In this document: positions 24,730 through 37,135 of the stretch, piece by piece
Position numbering within the stretch: position 1 is the first letter of the stretch
How the letters are laid out: each line of letters begins with the position of its first letter
NCBI GenBank assembly: GCA_026874595.1
Contig: CM049314.1
Coordinates: 30,517,729-30,581,728 of the forward strand
DNA length: 64,000 bases
Origin: Sipunculus nudus
Taxonomy: Eukaryota; Annelida; Sipuncula; Golfingiida; Sipunculidae
Direction: 5' to 3'
Notes under the pieces: model-generated
Databases searched by the model: none
What the model saw: the letters and a program-made list of their open reading frames with translations, nothing else
What the model was told of the DNA's origin: nothing
Translations under genes and position numbers: made by a program

Positions 24730-25726
24730 ATACATATTGAAATGTTATCCTCCTTTTATAATTACACGTTTTACGCAGCTAGAAGGGGTTATAACGAATA
24801 CTTTGCATATAAAAAAAGTCGCCAGTTAAATCAAGTCAGTTCTGATTGATAACACTGTATGTATTCCAACTGACTTAGGTTAAATGCGTGCCTAGCATTT
24901 ATCTGTTATCATGTAATGTTCAGATCAGCGACCTGGATTAAAATTATGTAAACAATACAATATTATCTGTGAAATAAAATCTCTTTGTTTACACAAAACT
25001 AAATATGATACATTAAATGGCACCATATAAATCTCATATAAAATATCTTGGTTTTGATTTAGATTGAAATGTTCATGTTAATTGCAAACAATTTTTAAGG
25101 CTCAAAGTAAATTTCAAATGGTTAAAGATTGGTATCTACCTTAGCAACAATTTATCATTCTACAAAAAACAATATTTAAGACATTCCAAATGTCCTGCCT
25201 GAGACGGAAGTATCAGTGACCATCGGTATACATCTGACCGATCATATAATTGTTTATACATTTTTGTCATTTTATTGAATCATTGAGCACCAGAGATGTT
25301 TCTAAAATCTATTTTTTTTTAAATTTATAATATATCCGGTCACGCAGCAGACTCATACTTTGCATAGTTACTGGGTATCTAATCGGGCGACACTTTATTG
25401 AACATGCGCCTGGTTGTGTGCCAGGTGCCCTCTTGTTTACCCTGCCCTCAGGACCGTATAATGGTGTACCGAGTGGCACAATTTTCATTCGCAGAAGGGG
25501 GTTGGGGGAAGGGTCGACATCCTGCCCCCCCCCCCTCACACACACACTGAAAACTTAGGGTTGTAAAATCAATATAGTTAGGGTTGTCAAATGGGTTTGC
25601 TAAAAGGAACAAGCCATGTTGACCAATATTTATTAGACAGTCCTGCAACACTGCCAATAGGTTTCCAATGGGTCTGCCATACAGTCCTTTCTTAAGTTAA
25701 TAATAAAATTTTAATAAGTTAATTGA

Positions 25727-25757
<31 letters not shown>

Positions 25758-25918
25758 TTATATATATGTATTTTCTTGTTTTCTCATTCTCTCTGCTTCT
25801 GTCTCACTCTGCTTGTGTGTGTATATATATATCGGTATATTTAATATATATATATATATATATATTCTTTTATTGATAGCTATTTTAAAAAATCCAATCT
25901 CTCTTTACTTATAAATGT

Positions 25919-25986
<68 letters not shown>

Positions 25987-28036
25987 CAATAAATGTTCAA
26001 GTAAACTATTTATTTATAACCATTAAATGTATTTTGTGGGGTGTACCTGTCCGCAACAGTTTGTACGCCTGATTAATCCTCGAATGAGAACAGGTTCCTC
26101 TCAGAGTTTTTTTTTTTTTGGTGTTCACTGAACGAGTCGGTGCCTTTATCTGATTGTCATCCTCGGCGGCATCCTCTCTGGAAAGTAGTTTATCACTACA
26201 AGGTTGGCTTCAAAGCTCCCCACGTGACCATAATATAATTCTCTCTTTATTTTCAGCTTTAGCTTCTGTACATGAGCTGCTCACAGCCATACACATCCGC
26301 AGATGCTGTAGTCACTGGACCTGTTTAAAACAAGATATAAACGAAAGGAAGCGTTTACCACCGCTTTGTCATGTTGTCCGAATTCGAGATGGACATCTGC
26401 AGATGTACATTCTAAGTTATGATAGTAATGAAAACGTAGGCGGTTACCTTCACCAAAACTAAATTATTAAAATAAATAATCATTATGCATTATATGTTGT
26501 TGATATTTATCAACGGCCGTTATTGACACGTACTTTCGATGACAGATATTTACGGTCACACTAGTGTCATCTGCAGGCGGCAACTGACACTAAGTGTTCA
26601 GTTCGTTATGATGAAAAAGAAGATCATATTTGCTTTATATATAATGATACAGCAAAAATATATGCATCAAGTTTATATATAAAGCTAGGTTCTTACCTTT
26701 GTCTCTGATGTTATCAGAATACATTAAGCAAATTATGCCGGCCCATAACTTATAAGACTCACTCATCAGGCGTAAGTTAATGACACTATAATTGCTGGAA
26801 ACTCCCTGTTTTTAGATCAGAAATCACACAACAAGTCATAAGATGTTAGCTACAGAAAAGCAAACAAGTAGAGAACCAAACGTGTTACTCATATTTATCA
26901 TATTTATTTCAAAGTGGTTTACATTTGTTTTTGGTATCAGACTAGTCAAATAATCTATAACAGTAAGAAAACGTTTCTACGCAAATGGTCGATATTATCA
27001 TCGTGAAGACAATCGTGAAGGAGAATTTCTTTAAAAAATTTCCTGGGTATTATATCAATTACAGAGAAAGACCTTGGAATGAACTATTTTAGTAATCGGC
27101 TAGTTGCGGCCACAGTGTTGTAGTCTCAGTGAGACAAGATTGTTAAGTATGAAGTTTTAAAACAACTCATTTTTTAATTAAATTTAGATATAGGGGTTTC
27201 AAACAGTAATGATAGATTATATATACATCATAAAAAATCTTGAATCGACGGATGTTAGGGCGTTTTCAAGTGTTATCGTTTCAGGAAATAAATCCGCGTG
27301 TGTAGTATCTGGTTAGAACTGTTTTAGAATGTGAAGATAAATTTCTAAAGGTAAGTACGTCTAAACACAGAAAAGTCTTGAATTGATAATTAGACCTATG
27401 TAGAAGCAAAAATTGCTATGTGTTATTATTAATTTTTTTTAAATTTTGAAGTAGACATTAGTAAGCTCTTGACATTGAAGCGATACATTAAAATGATACT
27501 GATTGTTATAAAGAGTCCATTACGGGAAATTCATTGACAACTCGAGTTGTGTAATGTGATTGGTAACGACTTCATAAAACTGTTTCTGTCACTTCGCCTG
27601 ATACAATGTGCTGTAAGTTGATTTGACTTAAATATTCAAAACAATTAATGTAACTGCAAGCACAGCTATGATGAGACATATGTAAGGAATCAATTTTCCA
27701 TGTGCCCATCCCTTTCCCAGATTCTAAAACATGCCCTTAATTTTGGGATGAAACAAATAATGCAAGCCGCCTACTGGCCAGTAACTACCTGTTGCAGAGA
27801 TATGTTATAACAAATGTTAAAATACAAAGAGATATCTTAATTTGTTCAATATATTAAACTCTACAAAATCAGCTTGATCAGAATAAGTCAGAGCGAGTGG
27901 TATGGTTGCCTTGATGAAAAGACTCATGCAGCATCGATGTTTCAAAGAAAAAGCATAATATTCCGAGATATGCAGGGATATTTAATATCATATAAAGTTA
28001 AGTATGTTTGTGCTGTTCATTTAAGGCTTCTAGTCT
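24730..28036. other. Intergenic, with microsatellites and duplicated patches
   Basis: No supported gene. 25000-25600, 26000-26280 and 26310-26620 correspond to the left duplication copy. 26620-28036 has no partner there. The 102-codon open frame at 26154-26462 starts without a good ATG context and its left-copy partner is not open, so I do not call it coding. Confidence 0.5.
25727..25981. repeat. Cluster of (TA)n microsatellites
   Basis: TA runs at about 25727-25750, 25838-25864 and 25923-25981, separated by pyrimidine-rich sequence. The last corresponds in position to 10929-10998. Confidence 0.9.
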
Positions 28037-31000
28037 TTATCCTGTATTCCCCTTAAAATTGTCTCTACGTTGTTTAACAAAAAGTAATCCCATGACCAAG
28101 CTTCCAATACACACAAGAACGCCAAAAACCAAGAATGGAACTGCAAAACTTCTTGAAATATCAACGAGTCCTCCTGAAAAAAAGAGGATTATGGGAATAA
28201 ATAAAACTCATTTTTTTTTCAAACGGATATACATTTCAATCTTAAACAACATCAATATTGATATCACATTGTTTGGTTTTAAATGGCATGACTTTTCTTA
28301 GGCTGGTTTCCCAATATTTGGCAGATATTTATATCAGAAGGAAAAAGAGCAGTAACATTATGCAAGTTATCAGAGATACTACAATTCTAGCCTTATCTTT
28401 TAACTTTTAACTCTGCAGCAGCTGCTTTTTTACAAGAATCTAACTAATTCTTACATTCAACAGGTTGTGATCTAAAGTAAATAAGCATCTACAGACCCGA
28501 TAAGAGGTGAAAACGTTATAACAGAAAAACAATTATTCTACTACACTCTGGATTCTCTTTTCGAGTGAATGGGCGGAATAACCAAATCTTTCAGATTATT
28601 TGATCCACCACTGACAATTACAACGATTAACGTGGAGCCGTTTACCTTGACTATACGACGTAGGATTGAAATTTTGTAAAGAAATTGACTGACAAATGCA
28701 TTGTGGGAACGAAATGTGCACAGTGCTCCTTACATCTAAAACTTGAGCTCTCTTTTAGGTAACCATTAGTTCATGCTTAAAAGGACTCAGATCACCTTCA
28801 CATTTTCATTCCGACATTCATTATTTGATTGTGTTATATCCACTTCAAGCGATTAGCGATACATACGGATATAAACTAACGGTCTCTTGTACTTATGGAA
28901 CATATTCAACATGTCAACACTTTTAATTAAGTCAAAATAGTAACTGGTTCGAAACCATTATACCTAACGTACGAACATAAAATTCAGTTTTACAAATTTC
29001 CACATCTATTGTTTTAAAGCGAAATTGCTGGGCTTTTACTTAAAGCAGATCTCAAATAGTACGCGTCGGTGAAAAGGAATAAAAATCCTATAAAAATCAT
29101 TTCAACAAATTCTTTCTCTTATCGTTCGCTTATCTATCCGACCATCTAACCTTTCATGTAAACTGATCGAGAAGCCAACGTATAACTGCAAACGCTATAA
29201 TATCATAATAAAAAAATCGTTTTATTCATACCTGCCAATGGCGCAGCAAACAAACACACAGCTCCAACCACAAAAGTTGAAAATCCCAAAGCGCGTGGAA
29301 ATTTAGGTGGGTCCGTGAGGTCGTTCAAGACAGCGATCAGGTACATCATGTATGCCCCTGTAAAGGGAATTGGATGCTTTGACGACATTTCAAGTGAGAG
29401 GTTATATTTATAGAATACACGAACTCAAGGGCTATGCAACACTGATGATTGAGTCTACGCCAGAGTTATGATCTCATCACATTAGAATTAGTTCCAACCT
29501 GTGGTAAATTGGTAATACTGATAATTCAATCCTCACAGAAGCGTACATTTGACATGAAATACACTTCATACCATGAATAATCTCTATAGTCGATGACCTT
29601 TGATTTGCAGTTTATATTACACAACTAACAAATAATTAACAATTGTGAATTTGTATATCAGAATATAGTTGAGAAGCAACGTCTGACATAATCGCCTGCT
29701 TGAGAAATACGACATCTTACTTTGTAAGATTCTCACCTCGCAGGAATCCGAAAAGTGTTGTCAACACAACTAGTGATGTGTAATCCTCACCCCAGTAAGA
29801 TGCTATGAAGAGGATTCCAGTAGCAGCAGTCAGCAAACAGGTTGCCAGTGTCCTGAAAATTTTGAGACGATCTCCTATTATTCCAAAGATCGGTTTTGAA
29901 ATGAGGCCAGCAAAACTGCTTGCTGTGTAGAGGAGTGCCCCTTCCTGTTTACTTGCCCCCAGTTCCACGGCCCTAGCAGGCAGCAGTAACATGAACGGCA
30001 GCTCTCCGATAACTACAAGTCCATAACTAATGTAATGAAGGATAAGCTTGTGGTCTGTTAGAACTGTTATGTCAAAAAACTTTTTAATACATCCAAGGCC
30101 ATTGCTCTTGCTTTCATCTATCTCTTCAATGGTATTAACCATTGGTGTATGCATAGGTCTCATGAGGGCGCCGCAAACCACGCCGTTCAACTGGATTCCC
30201 CCAAATATGAGTAAAGCTCCTCTCCAACTAAACTGCTGAGTCAGCCATTCTCCAAGCACTGGTGACGTTATGCCGCTGATGCTGATACCAATTGCCTGAA
30301 GCCCCAAGGCTAAAGTCCGACGCCTGTCAAAGTATTGCCGAATCGCGACTATGAGCCCCATGGTTGTGCATGATATTGCTATACCTAGAAAAAAGAGCAT
30401 ATTTATCCGAATATATCTTTATTTTGTGTTTTAACATTATAAATTAAGGCGACAAGAAATAATTAGGTTCTGTATGATCAATCCTTAAGCGTGTTCGGTT
30501 CTCACAATACAATTAACATTTACAAATGGTGCACTATGTATTATACTTTATTACAGATCCTGGAATGCATGCTTTCATCTATATATTATTGTCTTGACAG
30601 TCTGGAGTTGATACCATAGTAATAAAAAGTGTTAGCAAGATACAGTACCTGGAAACAATCCCAAAACGAAGTAATATAGAACCAAGTTAGGGGCAAAGTA
30701 GGCTATGATCTTTCCTGATGCCTGGAGAATCGACCCAAATATGACAATCAGTCTGACCTGGTAAGTGGCGAGCATCGGGCCAAGGAATATGCCTAAAAAT
30801 AAAGGAAAGAACATATGCTGGCTTATTATATTTCATGAAGGGACTTCTTCATCGTGTCAGAACAGTATATTTGGTGTTATTATTCGGATGCTTGATTTCG
30901 TTTCATTATTCATCTCAGTATTTTAGCATATCTCACTTTTTGGCAATCACTGGCATGTATGTTTTGTTTTAACATGTATCATGCAATACAATACACTGAA

Positions 31001-31936
31001 TGATATACACAAATACTAAATTAAACAAACTATTTTGAAATAACACTTACATCTTTTTTATCACTTATTTGGATTATCTGTTTAGATTGGCGGAGTACTG
31101 AAGAACTTTAGAAGCAGGAAATATAGGCTAATAATGATATATCGGCAAGAGCCTTAAGTGAAGTATTTTTAGGCAGCCAAATAAGGGATATTGAGAATAA
31201 GACATTTTTATTGGACCAGGGGCGTATATAAGATTTGGTCGGGGCTTACAACAGGTATACACGCTAGAAGAATTTATAAATATATAATATAAAGACGTAC
31301 AATCCTTGTGTGCTCTTTGGTATTGGGACCTTCATATCTAGATCGAAAAAAGACATAACTTACGTACAGTAAACAAGATTTCTGTAAAAGAGACCGTCTA
31401 CCCAGTTCCTAACCTATGTTTTTGAACAGTGTAAGCTGACGAACTGCTGAAACACTTTCGTAGTTTCTTTTCTGTTGCTCGTATCGATAGGGAGGTGATG
31501 CAAAAGTAAGATAAATAAAGTGACTCAGCGGTATTCACCAAAACTTATGTGAATATGATTGTGCAATTTACTTCTGTGAATGTGTGGTACTAGCTTTTAC
31601 TCTCTTGGTTGTACTTCACCTCTGTGCGAGTTAATGTTAACACTTTAAAAATTAAAAAATTAGAAAAATATATTTATATTTTTACTAAGAAAGAATAGCT
31701 TATTTCATGAGCATGATGCTTCTAACTTTACCTGACAGCCCAGCAAGGCCTTTCAAAAGTGAGCCAATCATGGATATATTTGCCTTGGACACACGGAAGA
31801 ATTCAATGTACTCCACAAAGAATACTCCCTGGATCGACAGGTCTGTCATGACAATACAGTTCAACCACATTCCGGCTAGCAGAATCACCCATGCATAACC
31901 TCGGTCTATGTTGGATTTATCCTGCGCAGCAACCAT
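28037..31936 (-). CDS. SLC16-type monocarboxylate transporter, 5 coding exons, 419 aa
   Basis: A proton-linked or facilitative plasma-membrane carrier of the major facilitator superfamily. Coding exons on the minus strand are 31936-31732, 30792-30649, 30384-29737, 29357-29232 and 28173-28037 (205+144+648+126+137 = 1260 nt). Every intron is phase 1 (G|GY) with GT/AG ends. The start is MVAAQDKSNIDRGYAWV. DRGYAW is the family signature at the edge of helix 1. Exon 3 carries the long block with RQYFDRRRTLALGLQAIG (helix 4-5 loop), SWRGALLIFGG and the charged cytoplasmic loop (MRPMHTPMVNTIEEIDES), then GDRLKIFRT in the C-terminal half. Exon 5 ends with a last helix (VFGVLVCIGSLVMGLLFVKQRRD) and TAA. 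The length is near the lower end for the family. Substrate cannot be inferred. A damaged relative of exons 3-4 lies at 14.5 kb. Confidence 0.92.
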
Positions 31937-32027
31937 GTTCTCTTTACTGAAATCAAATGACAATTGTGCTTATTTAAACGTTAACGCTGTGTAATTTGAT
32001 GAATCTTTATAATGTGATAATTATGTG

Positions 32028-32034
<7 letters not shown>

Positions 32035-32066
<32 letters not shown>
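32035..32066. repeat. (AAT)n microsatellite
   Basis: A run of AAT/ATA trinucleotides upstream of the transporter coding start, in its presumed first intron. Confidence 0.9.
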
Positions 32067-32071
<5 letters not shown>

Positions 32072-32652
32072 TGATAATGCAGTAAATTGATTAATTCATA
32101 ACACTATTATAGAGGAGATTTCTATGATTTGCTACAGCTTTCTTATGCAGACTTTCTGCCGGTGCACCTCCCAGCATTTTCATACGTTTGGTGTGTAGTC
32201 ATGACAATCCACCAGGAAGCCAATTTATTCTACGTGAATTCCTCAATTTGGAGGTTAAAAGCAAGTTTCCTCATTTATATAATGATGTTTTAATGACGTG
32301 TTTAAAAAGTTTCTATCCAGTGTGTGTTCCTGGAAGTACCAGTTGTAATCCTCTTATTTGAGTATACTTTTCTGTCGTTTGCCCGGGATAGGGAATAATA
32401 GCGCATTAGCCAATGATGAATTTGATCTAAGGTATCGTGATTAAAGTATCCTGATCGATCTCAATACCTTTATTTGTGTTCTTTAAGATAAATAATAAAA
32501 AATAACATAAAGCATGGACACATACTGCCTTATTAGCGGAGTAAACAGATTGTCAGTTGTAAATAAAACTTTTGACTTTTTTTCAGATAAATATTTTTTA
32601 ACCATGGTCGCCAACCCCATACATATATATGTGGTAAATATTGTGTGACTTA

Positions 32653-32735
32653 CTGCACATGAAGTGCGTCGCTCTAGGCCCTTGATCAACGCGGCGTGTA
32701 TGAACGCTTTTCCTTGTTTTTCCGACAATTCATGT
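32653..32735 (-). other. Candidate 5' UTR exon of the transporter gene
   Basis: Transporter coding exon 1 is preceded by a good acceptor (TTTGATTTCAG) about 12 bases before its ATG, so an upstream exon is expected. On the same strand TGCA|GTAAGTCAC near 32653 is a strong donor. Joining the two gives an in-frame stop before the transporter ATG, so this would be untranslated. The 5' limit is unknown. Confidence 0.3.
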
Positions 32736-33593
32736 CACGTAGTGTTATGTTAATTTATACAGCAGGGCAAATTTAATCTTCGAGGGCTCATATAACAACA
32801 CTGAATAGTGCTGTCCGTGCTATTTCAACCTGAAAGATCCAAGTGGTTTCAAGTCACAGTTAATGCACCTGTACTTTCCACATTCCCGTTGTGTATATAA
32901 TTACTGTACGTGATTAACAAATACCCAACACGAGGCGTTCAACCACAAGAACCTCCCTCCGTTGTGATTCGTCAACATTCGTCTAACTTTGACAATCTGA
33001 GGTCACCACCTTGACATCCGCTTTTTACGGAGCACATGACCGCCATATTTATGATTGTTGCCGCTATACCAATGCATACACGTGATACACATTACACACT
33101 GCACGATAAGCAGATTTACCGCTGGAACCTATTACCCTTGACTTAATTAACTCCATGTGTCTATGCCTTGTAAAACAGGCACTCGCATTTAAGGCGCCAC
33201 TGATCCATGGATTAATTCTCCTCTTAATAGATGTCATATGTTTCTTACATGCATTGCCTATAAATGTATCACAAACAAAGGTACAGTAATTTCGGGTTAT
33301 TGGTTGGGCTGTTTCAAGTTGTCAGTCCCTGATCCTTTTAGCTGACGAATTCAGCTAGCACAGGTGTATCAAGAGGTGACTACAATACTTATTCATCAAC
33401 AAGTTGAGGTCACATTAATTTAAGTACGCGAGTGCACAGCGTGAGTCTTCATATGAAATAGAATATCGCAGTCGCTTATTTAATAATAGTAAAGTATTCT
33501 TAATATTAATTTCATAACGTGACATCTGTAGTTACAGTCTTAAGAAAGTTGGAAGGCAATGCTTGTACTTTTGATAAAATAAAATAATATTAC

Positions 33594-33732
33594 TTCGGTC
33601 GGTGTGGGGGAAACCCCCTTTCTTCGCTGCACGAAGTCTTCCCAGAGTGCTTCCCATAAAAGATTCGTTCCAGTGTAGTTCTTTATCCATGTTCCAATTA
33701 TTTTTGCTAGATGGGTCAGATATCTCTTCCAT
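33594..33732 (-). CDS. Possible first coding exon of an unidentified minus-strand gene
   Basis: ATG 33732 lies in a fair context (TATCCATGG). It opens 46 codons beginning MEEISDPSSKNNWNMDKELH and ending KKGGFPHTDR, up to a possible donor CGAA|GTAATA at 33594. The preceding minus-strand sequence holds a GC-rich TGACGGCGCGGCGTCA (33785-33800), which looks promoter-like. I could not find a following exon with matching phase, and joining it to the transporter exon breaks the frame. I recognise no domain. A second frame is also open here, which lowers confidence. Confidence 0.25.
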
Positions 33733-34067
33733 GGATACAAACAAGCTGTTTTGTGGTTACAACTTTTACTTTGCCGAGTTTTACTGACGCCGCGCCGTCA
33801 TAAGAAGATATGTCTGTGTTGGCTGCTGCGTTTCTGTACATCAAACAATAAAATCACTTAATATCAGTGTGTTTTTCTCCGCGATGAAGTGGAAGAATAA
33901 TGGAGAATTTAATAATTAATTATTTATTATGAGCAAAAAAAAAGGAAGAAAAAAATAAAATAAAATAAAGCCGGGTTTAGATTTACGTGCAGTTTGTTCC
34001 ATTTTCAAATAAGAAATTTGCAGTTCTATGCAACTAGAAATTTGTGCTGAGCAGTTTGCAAACATTC

Positions 34068-34070
<3 letters not shown>
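33733..34070. promoter_or_regulatory. Possible minus-strand promoter region with CRE-like inverted half-sites
   Basis: TGACGCCGCGCCGTCA at 33785-33800 contains TGACG and CGTCA half-sites in inverted order in an otherwise AT-rich region. The rest to 34070 is A-rich with nothing else recognisable. Confidence 0.25.

Positions 34071-34114
<44 letters not shown>
34071..34114. repeat. (TA)n microsatellite at a SINE tail
   Basis: A pure TA run directly adjoining the 3' side of the tRNA-like sequence at 34115-34235. Confidence 0.95.
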
Positions 34115-34117
<3 letters not shown>

Positions 34118-34235
34118 AAAGGGTATACACAGAAAAGTGGTTCACTGCCAGTGGGATTCGAACCACGATCTTCTGATTTTCGGTGCGGCTGCCTTAGACC
34201 TCTTGGCCTTGATAGATCCCCAACCCCACTGTGTA
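34115..34235 (-). mobile_element. tRNA-derived SINE-like sequence
   Basis: On the minus strand there is an A-box-like AGGCCAAGAGGTC (about 34195-34207) and, some 40 bases later, a B-box GTGGTTCGAATCCCAC (34151-34166), with the spacing of a polymerase III internal promoter. The cloverleaf is imperfect, with no clean acceptor stem or anticodon arm, and the sequence runs on into CTGGCAGTGAACCACTTTTC and a TA tract. It therefore looks like a SINE head rather than a working tRNA. A relative with the same layout is at 34620-34745. Confidence 0.55.
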
Positions 34236-34454
34236 TTTTTGTTACACTTTTATAGGGACCAGCGAAGAGACTCATGGTAATGACGTCATACTCTCACCCA
34301 CTACAAGTGTCGGCACGGCGACTTTTGCATGCAGCAGGGAAAACTGACGGCTTTATATGATGTACTGCATATACTATATATTATATATAACTATAAATAT
34401 ACCATATATATAGCATACCACTGTAGCAGTTGTGTATATTGCAAAAACCCAGTA

Positions 34455-34494
34455 GTGTATATATATTTATATATATAGTGTATATATATAAATG

Positions 34495-34577
<83 letters not shown>
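34455..34577. repeat. Compound microsatellite (TA)n-(GA)n-(CAGA)n
   Basis: TA-rich from about 34455, (GA)n at 34515-34557 and (CAGA)n at 34558-34577. Confidence 0.95.
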
Positions 34578-34578
<1 letters not shown>

Positions 34579-34619
34579 GATTTAATCTTGTATTTAGTTC
34601 ATTGTATATGAAGGAGGTA

Positions 34620-34745
34620 GAATACATAGAAAATCGGTTCACTCGAGATCGAAATCGAACCGATGATCTTTATATTTCCGGTCGGCTGCACTAAGCTATA
34701 GCAGATCCTCTTCGCTGGTGTGCAAATACACAGAGGGGTCGGGAT
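34620..34745 (-). mobile_element. Second tRNA-derived SINE-like sequence
   Basis: Minus strand: TATAGCTTAGTGCAGCCG (A-box-like, near 34690) and ATCGGTTCGATTTCGAT (B-box-like, near 34655). It is followed by AGTGAACCGATTTTC, echoing AGTGAACCACTTTTC of the neighbouring copy. It is bounded on its 5' side by a long TA tract. Two such copies within 600 bp support a SINE family. Confidence 0.5.
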
Positions 34746-34751
34746 CTGCTT

Positions 34752-34756
<5 letters not shown>

Positions 34757-34820
<64 letters not shown>
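34757..34820. repeat. (TA)n microsatellite
   Basis: About 64 bases of pure TA. Confidence 0.95.
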
Positions 34821-34821
<1 letters not shown>

Positions 34822-36290
34822 CCATAGAGTAAACTCTAAGGAATGGATAATGCAGGAATTTACTGTTTAGAAAATTTACAAATATAACAGTGAAAAGTCT
34901 AATGCCTCTTTGGTTGATGTTCTTGTGCGCTGAGTAAGCGCCAAGGACTATAAAACGCAAAGTTTAACCCAAGACTTGAACATATTAATCGTTTTTCTCG
35001 AAGGATTACATAAAAATGATATTTTGCAAGTTATAAATAAAGATGAGCATAAATAGAGATCGTATAAATACAGATGTGCATGTTACAAACGGTTGAATGT
35101 TAGGACTTTCCTTAATCAAAGGAGTATAAATAGTTAAACTATAGCCACACCTTACCCTCCCCCCCCCCCCAACCCCCCATCCCCTCTAAAGGTTGATAAA
35201 TTAAAAGAGACAATTACGAGAAAAGCAGTTGAGGAACAGATAATCCTCATAGTGTTTTAAAAGGTGCTTTAACATGTCCACTTGACAATGCATATTTAAA
35301 ATTGTCAAAGTATGTGAGGATGCCACCCTTTCCCGTACCCTGCCCGTATACCTTCAATTAACTTTAATAAAAAAATCTTAAATTGTAAGGCTATCGGGAC
35401 CCTGGCTAACAGGTATCTGTCGGTTACAGGGTACACCTGCACTTTAAACAGTGCTAAACCATCATTGATCAATCATGCTTTATCTTACAATGTGATAAAG
35501 AAAACCCGTAAAGACATAACAAGGCCGAGCACAGGTATATAGGTACGTAAGTACCCACGTAGGTACACATGCTCACCTGTACGTATATGTATAAATCTTA
35601 ACAATCTGAATGAGTAACTGTATGCGTATGTCACAATTCACACAAGCTTTGGAACTAATACAATTCATTTCCTTTAAATCCTGCGTGGAACAAAATGCTC
35701 TTGGTTATAGTAAATACTTTTTTTTTAACTGGAGCCTTTAGTTTTGCAAATTTCCTTTAAAAAAGTGTTAGGAATGGCTTAGAGTGCTCTTCGTGATATT
35801 TATTTCACCCACATTAAGGACGGCCAGTTCCAATATGCTGCTGACTCAGTGAGCTTCCTTAGGTATATGAAACCTCTCGACTGCTCAGGACATGTAGCTT
35901 TGCTTACGTGTGTAAATACACCAAAACGGGATCTACGAGTGCCTTTCATATGTCCAAATAAGAGATGGTACGTATTAGGTCTACATGCACCTAAACTAAA
36001 CATTAATTTTTGTTATGTAATCGTTAAAATACCGCAACTGAATGAGATGGCCTCTGAATTAAACGGCTATTGAAGCGAACTAGACTGAAGGTCAAAGATA
36101 AACATATTTGCTGTTGGTGTGTGTATATATGCCTTACGTATGAAGTATTAACTATATTATAAATTTACCCGGGGCACTGCAGGCGTAAACTGTTCTGTCA
36201 TTTGACCATGACACGCTTTACGAGTTTTGAGATTCTTCCCCCTACCCCATCTCATATTGACCTCACGTATATAACGACTAAATTTGGTTA
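34821..36290. other. Intergenic, nothing recognised
   Basis: AT-rich with a C homopolymer patch near 35158-35180. The 74-codon plus frame at 35849-36073 has no recognisable motif and weak coding character. I see no gene. Confidence 0.5.
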
Positions 36291-36929
36291 GAGTAGAGCA
36301 GGGCAAGACGCACCCCCGGGGTAAAAATGCCTACCCCTCTTTTACTATTTATGTGCAACAAACTGGTGCCACCAAGCGTTCACTTTGATTCAAGCCACCT
36401 GGTAGGCGTTTTGAGAACTTGAGGCGAACAACAGGGCGGCTTCCCGGCGTTTGGTGTCATCGAAAAGGTATGTGTTGTATTGCTTACAACATAGTTTGGT
36501 TTGTAAATGTGGTCTGGGGTATACCTATGGCATCGACTTACGATAAGTCTGAAATAAATGATACATAAAACCTTGAAAATTATTCAAATGGACTGTTCAG
36601 AATGAAGGTAACAGGAGTGGTAGCAAGGCGCCAGTCAAATTAAATCACGTGATAGGAGGCAAAAAGCCCACGTGGTTGTTGAGGCGAGATGCCCACTGGG
36701 CGTGTTATCCCCTTTAAGGCAATAATGAGTGGGGAGCTAGATTTTTTCCAAAAATAAATGTTATTTTAAATTGAAACGAGTTTGTACATATATAATGGAA
36801 CAGCTACGTTCACTTGATATTTGAATGCAATATTTTGGTGATTTTTTTTGGCAGATAATTTGCTGATTTATTATGTTATACTTTGATATGATATACCTGC
36901 ATATACATAAATATATTATATATAAATCA

Positions 36930-36961
36930 GTAAATAGGCCTATATAGGCATATATATATAA

Positions 36962-37004
<43 letters not shown>

Positions 37005-37014
37005 CATACATGAC

Positions 37015-37081
<67 letters not shown>
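36930..37081. repeat. (TA)n microsatellites flanking the Penelope-like insertion
   Basis: Interrupted TA runs, with a pure block at about 37020-37081, directly upstream of the Penelope-like element. A further TA run lies on its other side (38905-38926), so the element sits inside a TA-rich target. Confidence 0.95.
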
Positions 37082-37082
<1 letters not shown>

Positions 37083-37135
37083 TAGAAGTATATAGGTGCA
37101 GAACGAATCTAACAGTGCTCCATTAGCCTGATGCT

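Larger units (their letters stand above)
18120..30050. repeat. Right copy of the tandem segmental duplication
   Basis: Collinear with the left copy (see that entry for paired intervals). The offset drifts from about 17.6 kb at the UGT to about 14.75 kb at transporter exon 4 because each copy gained or lost different insertions. This copy keeps the working transporter, carries a Helentron-like element at 22.3-24.7 kb, and lost about 540 bp from the 5' half of its UGT. Confidence 0.8.

Noticed and set aside
25723-25914. Frame of repeated IYIYIY
   Set aside because: Translation of (TA)n microsatellite.
26154-26462. 102-codon frame between duplicated patches
   Set aside because: Starts without an ATG in good context, and the paralogous segment at 11.16-11.29 kb is not open.
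34115-34235. Functional tRNA gene
   Set aside because: A and B boxes are present, but the acceptor and anticodon stems do not pair properly and the sequence runs into a TA repeat.
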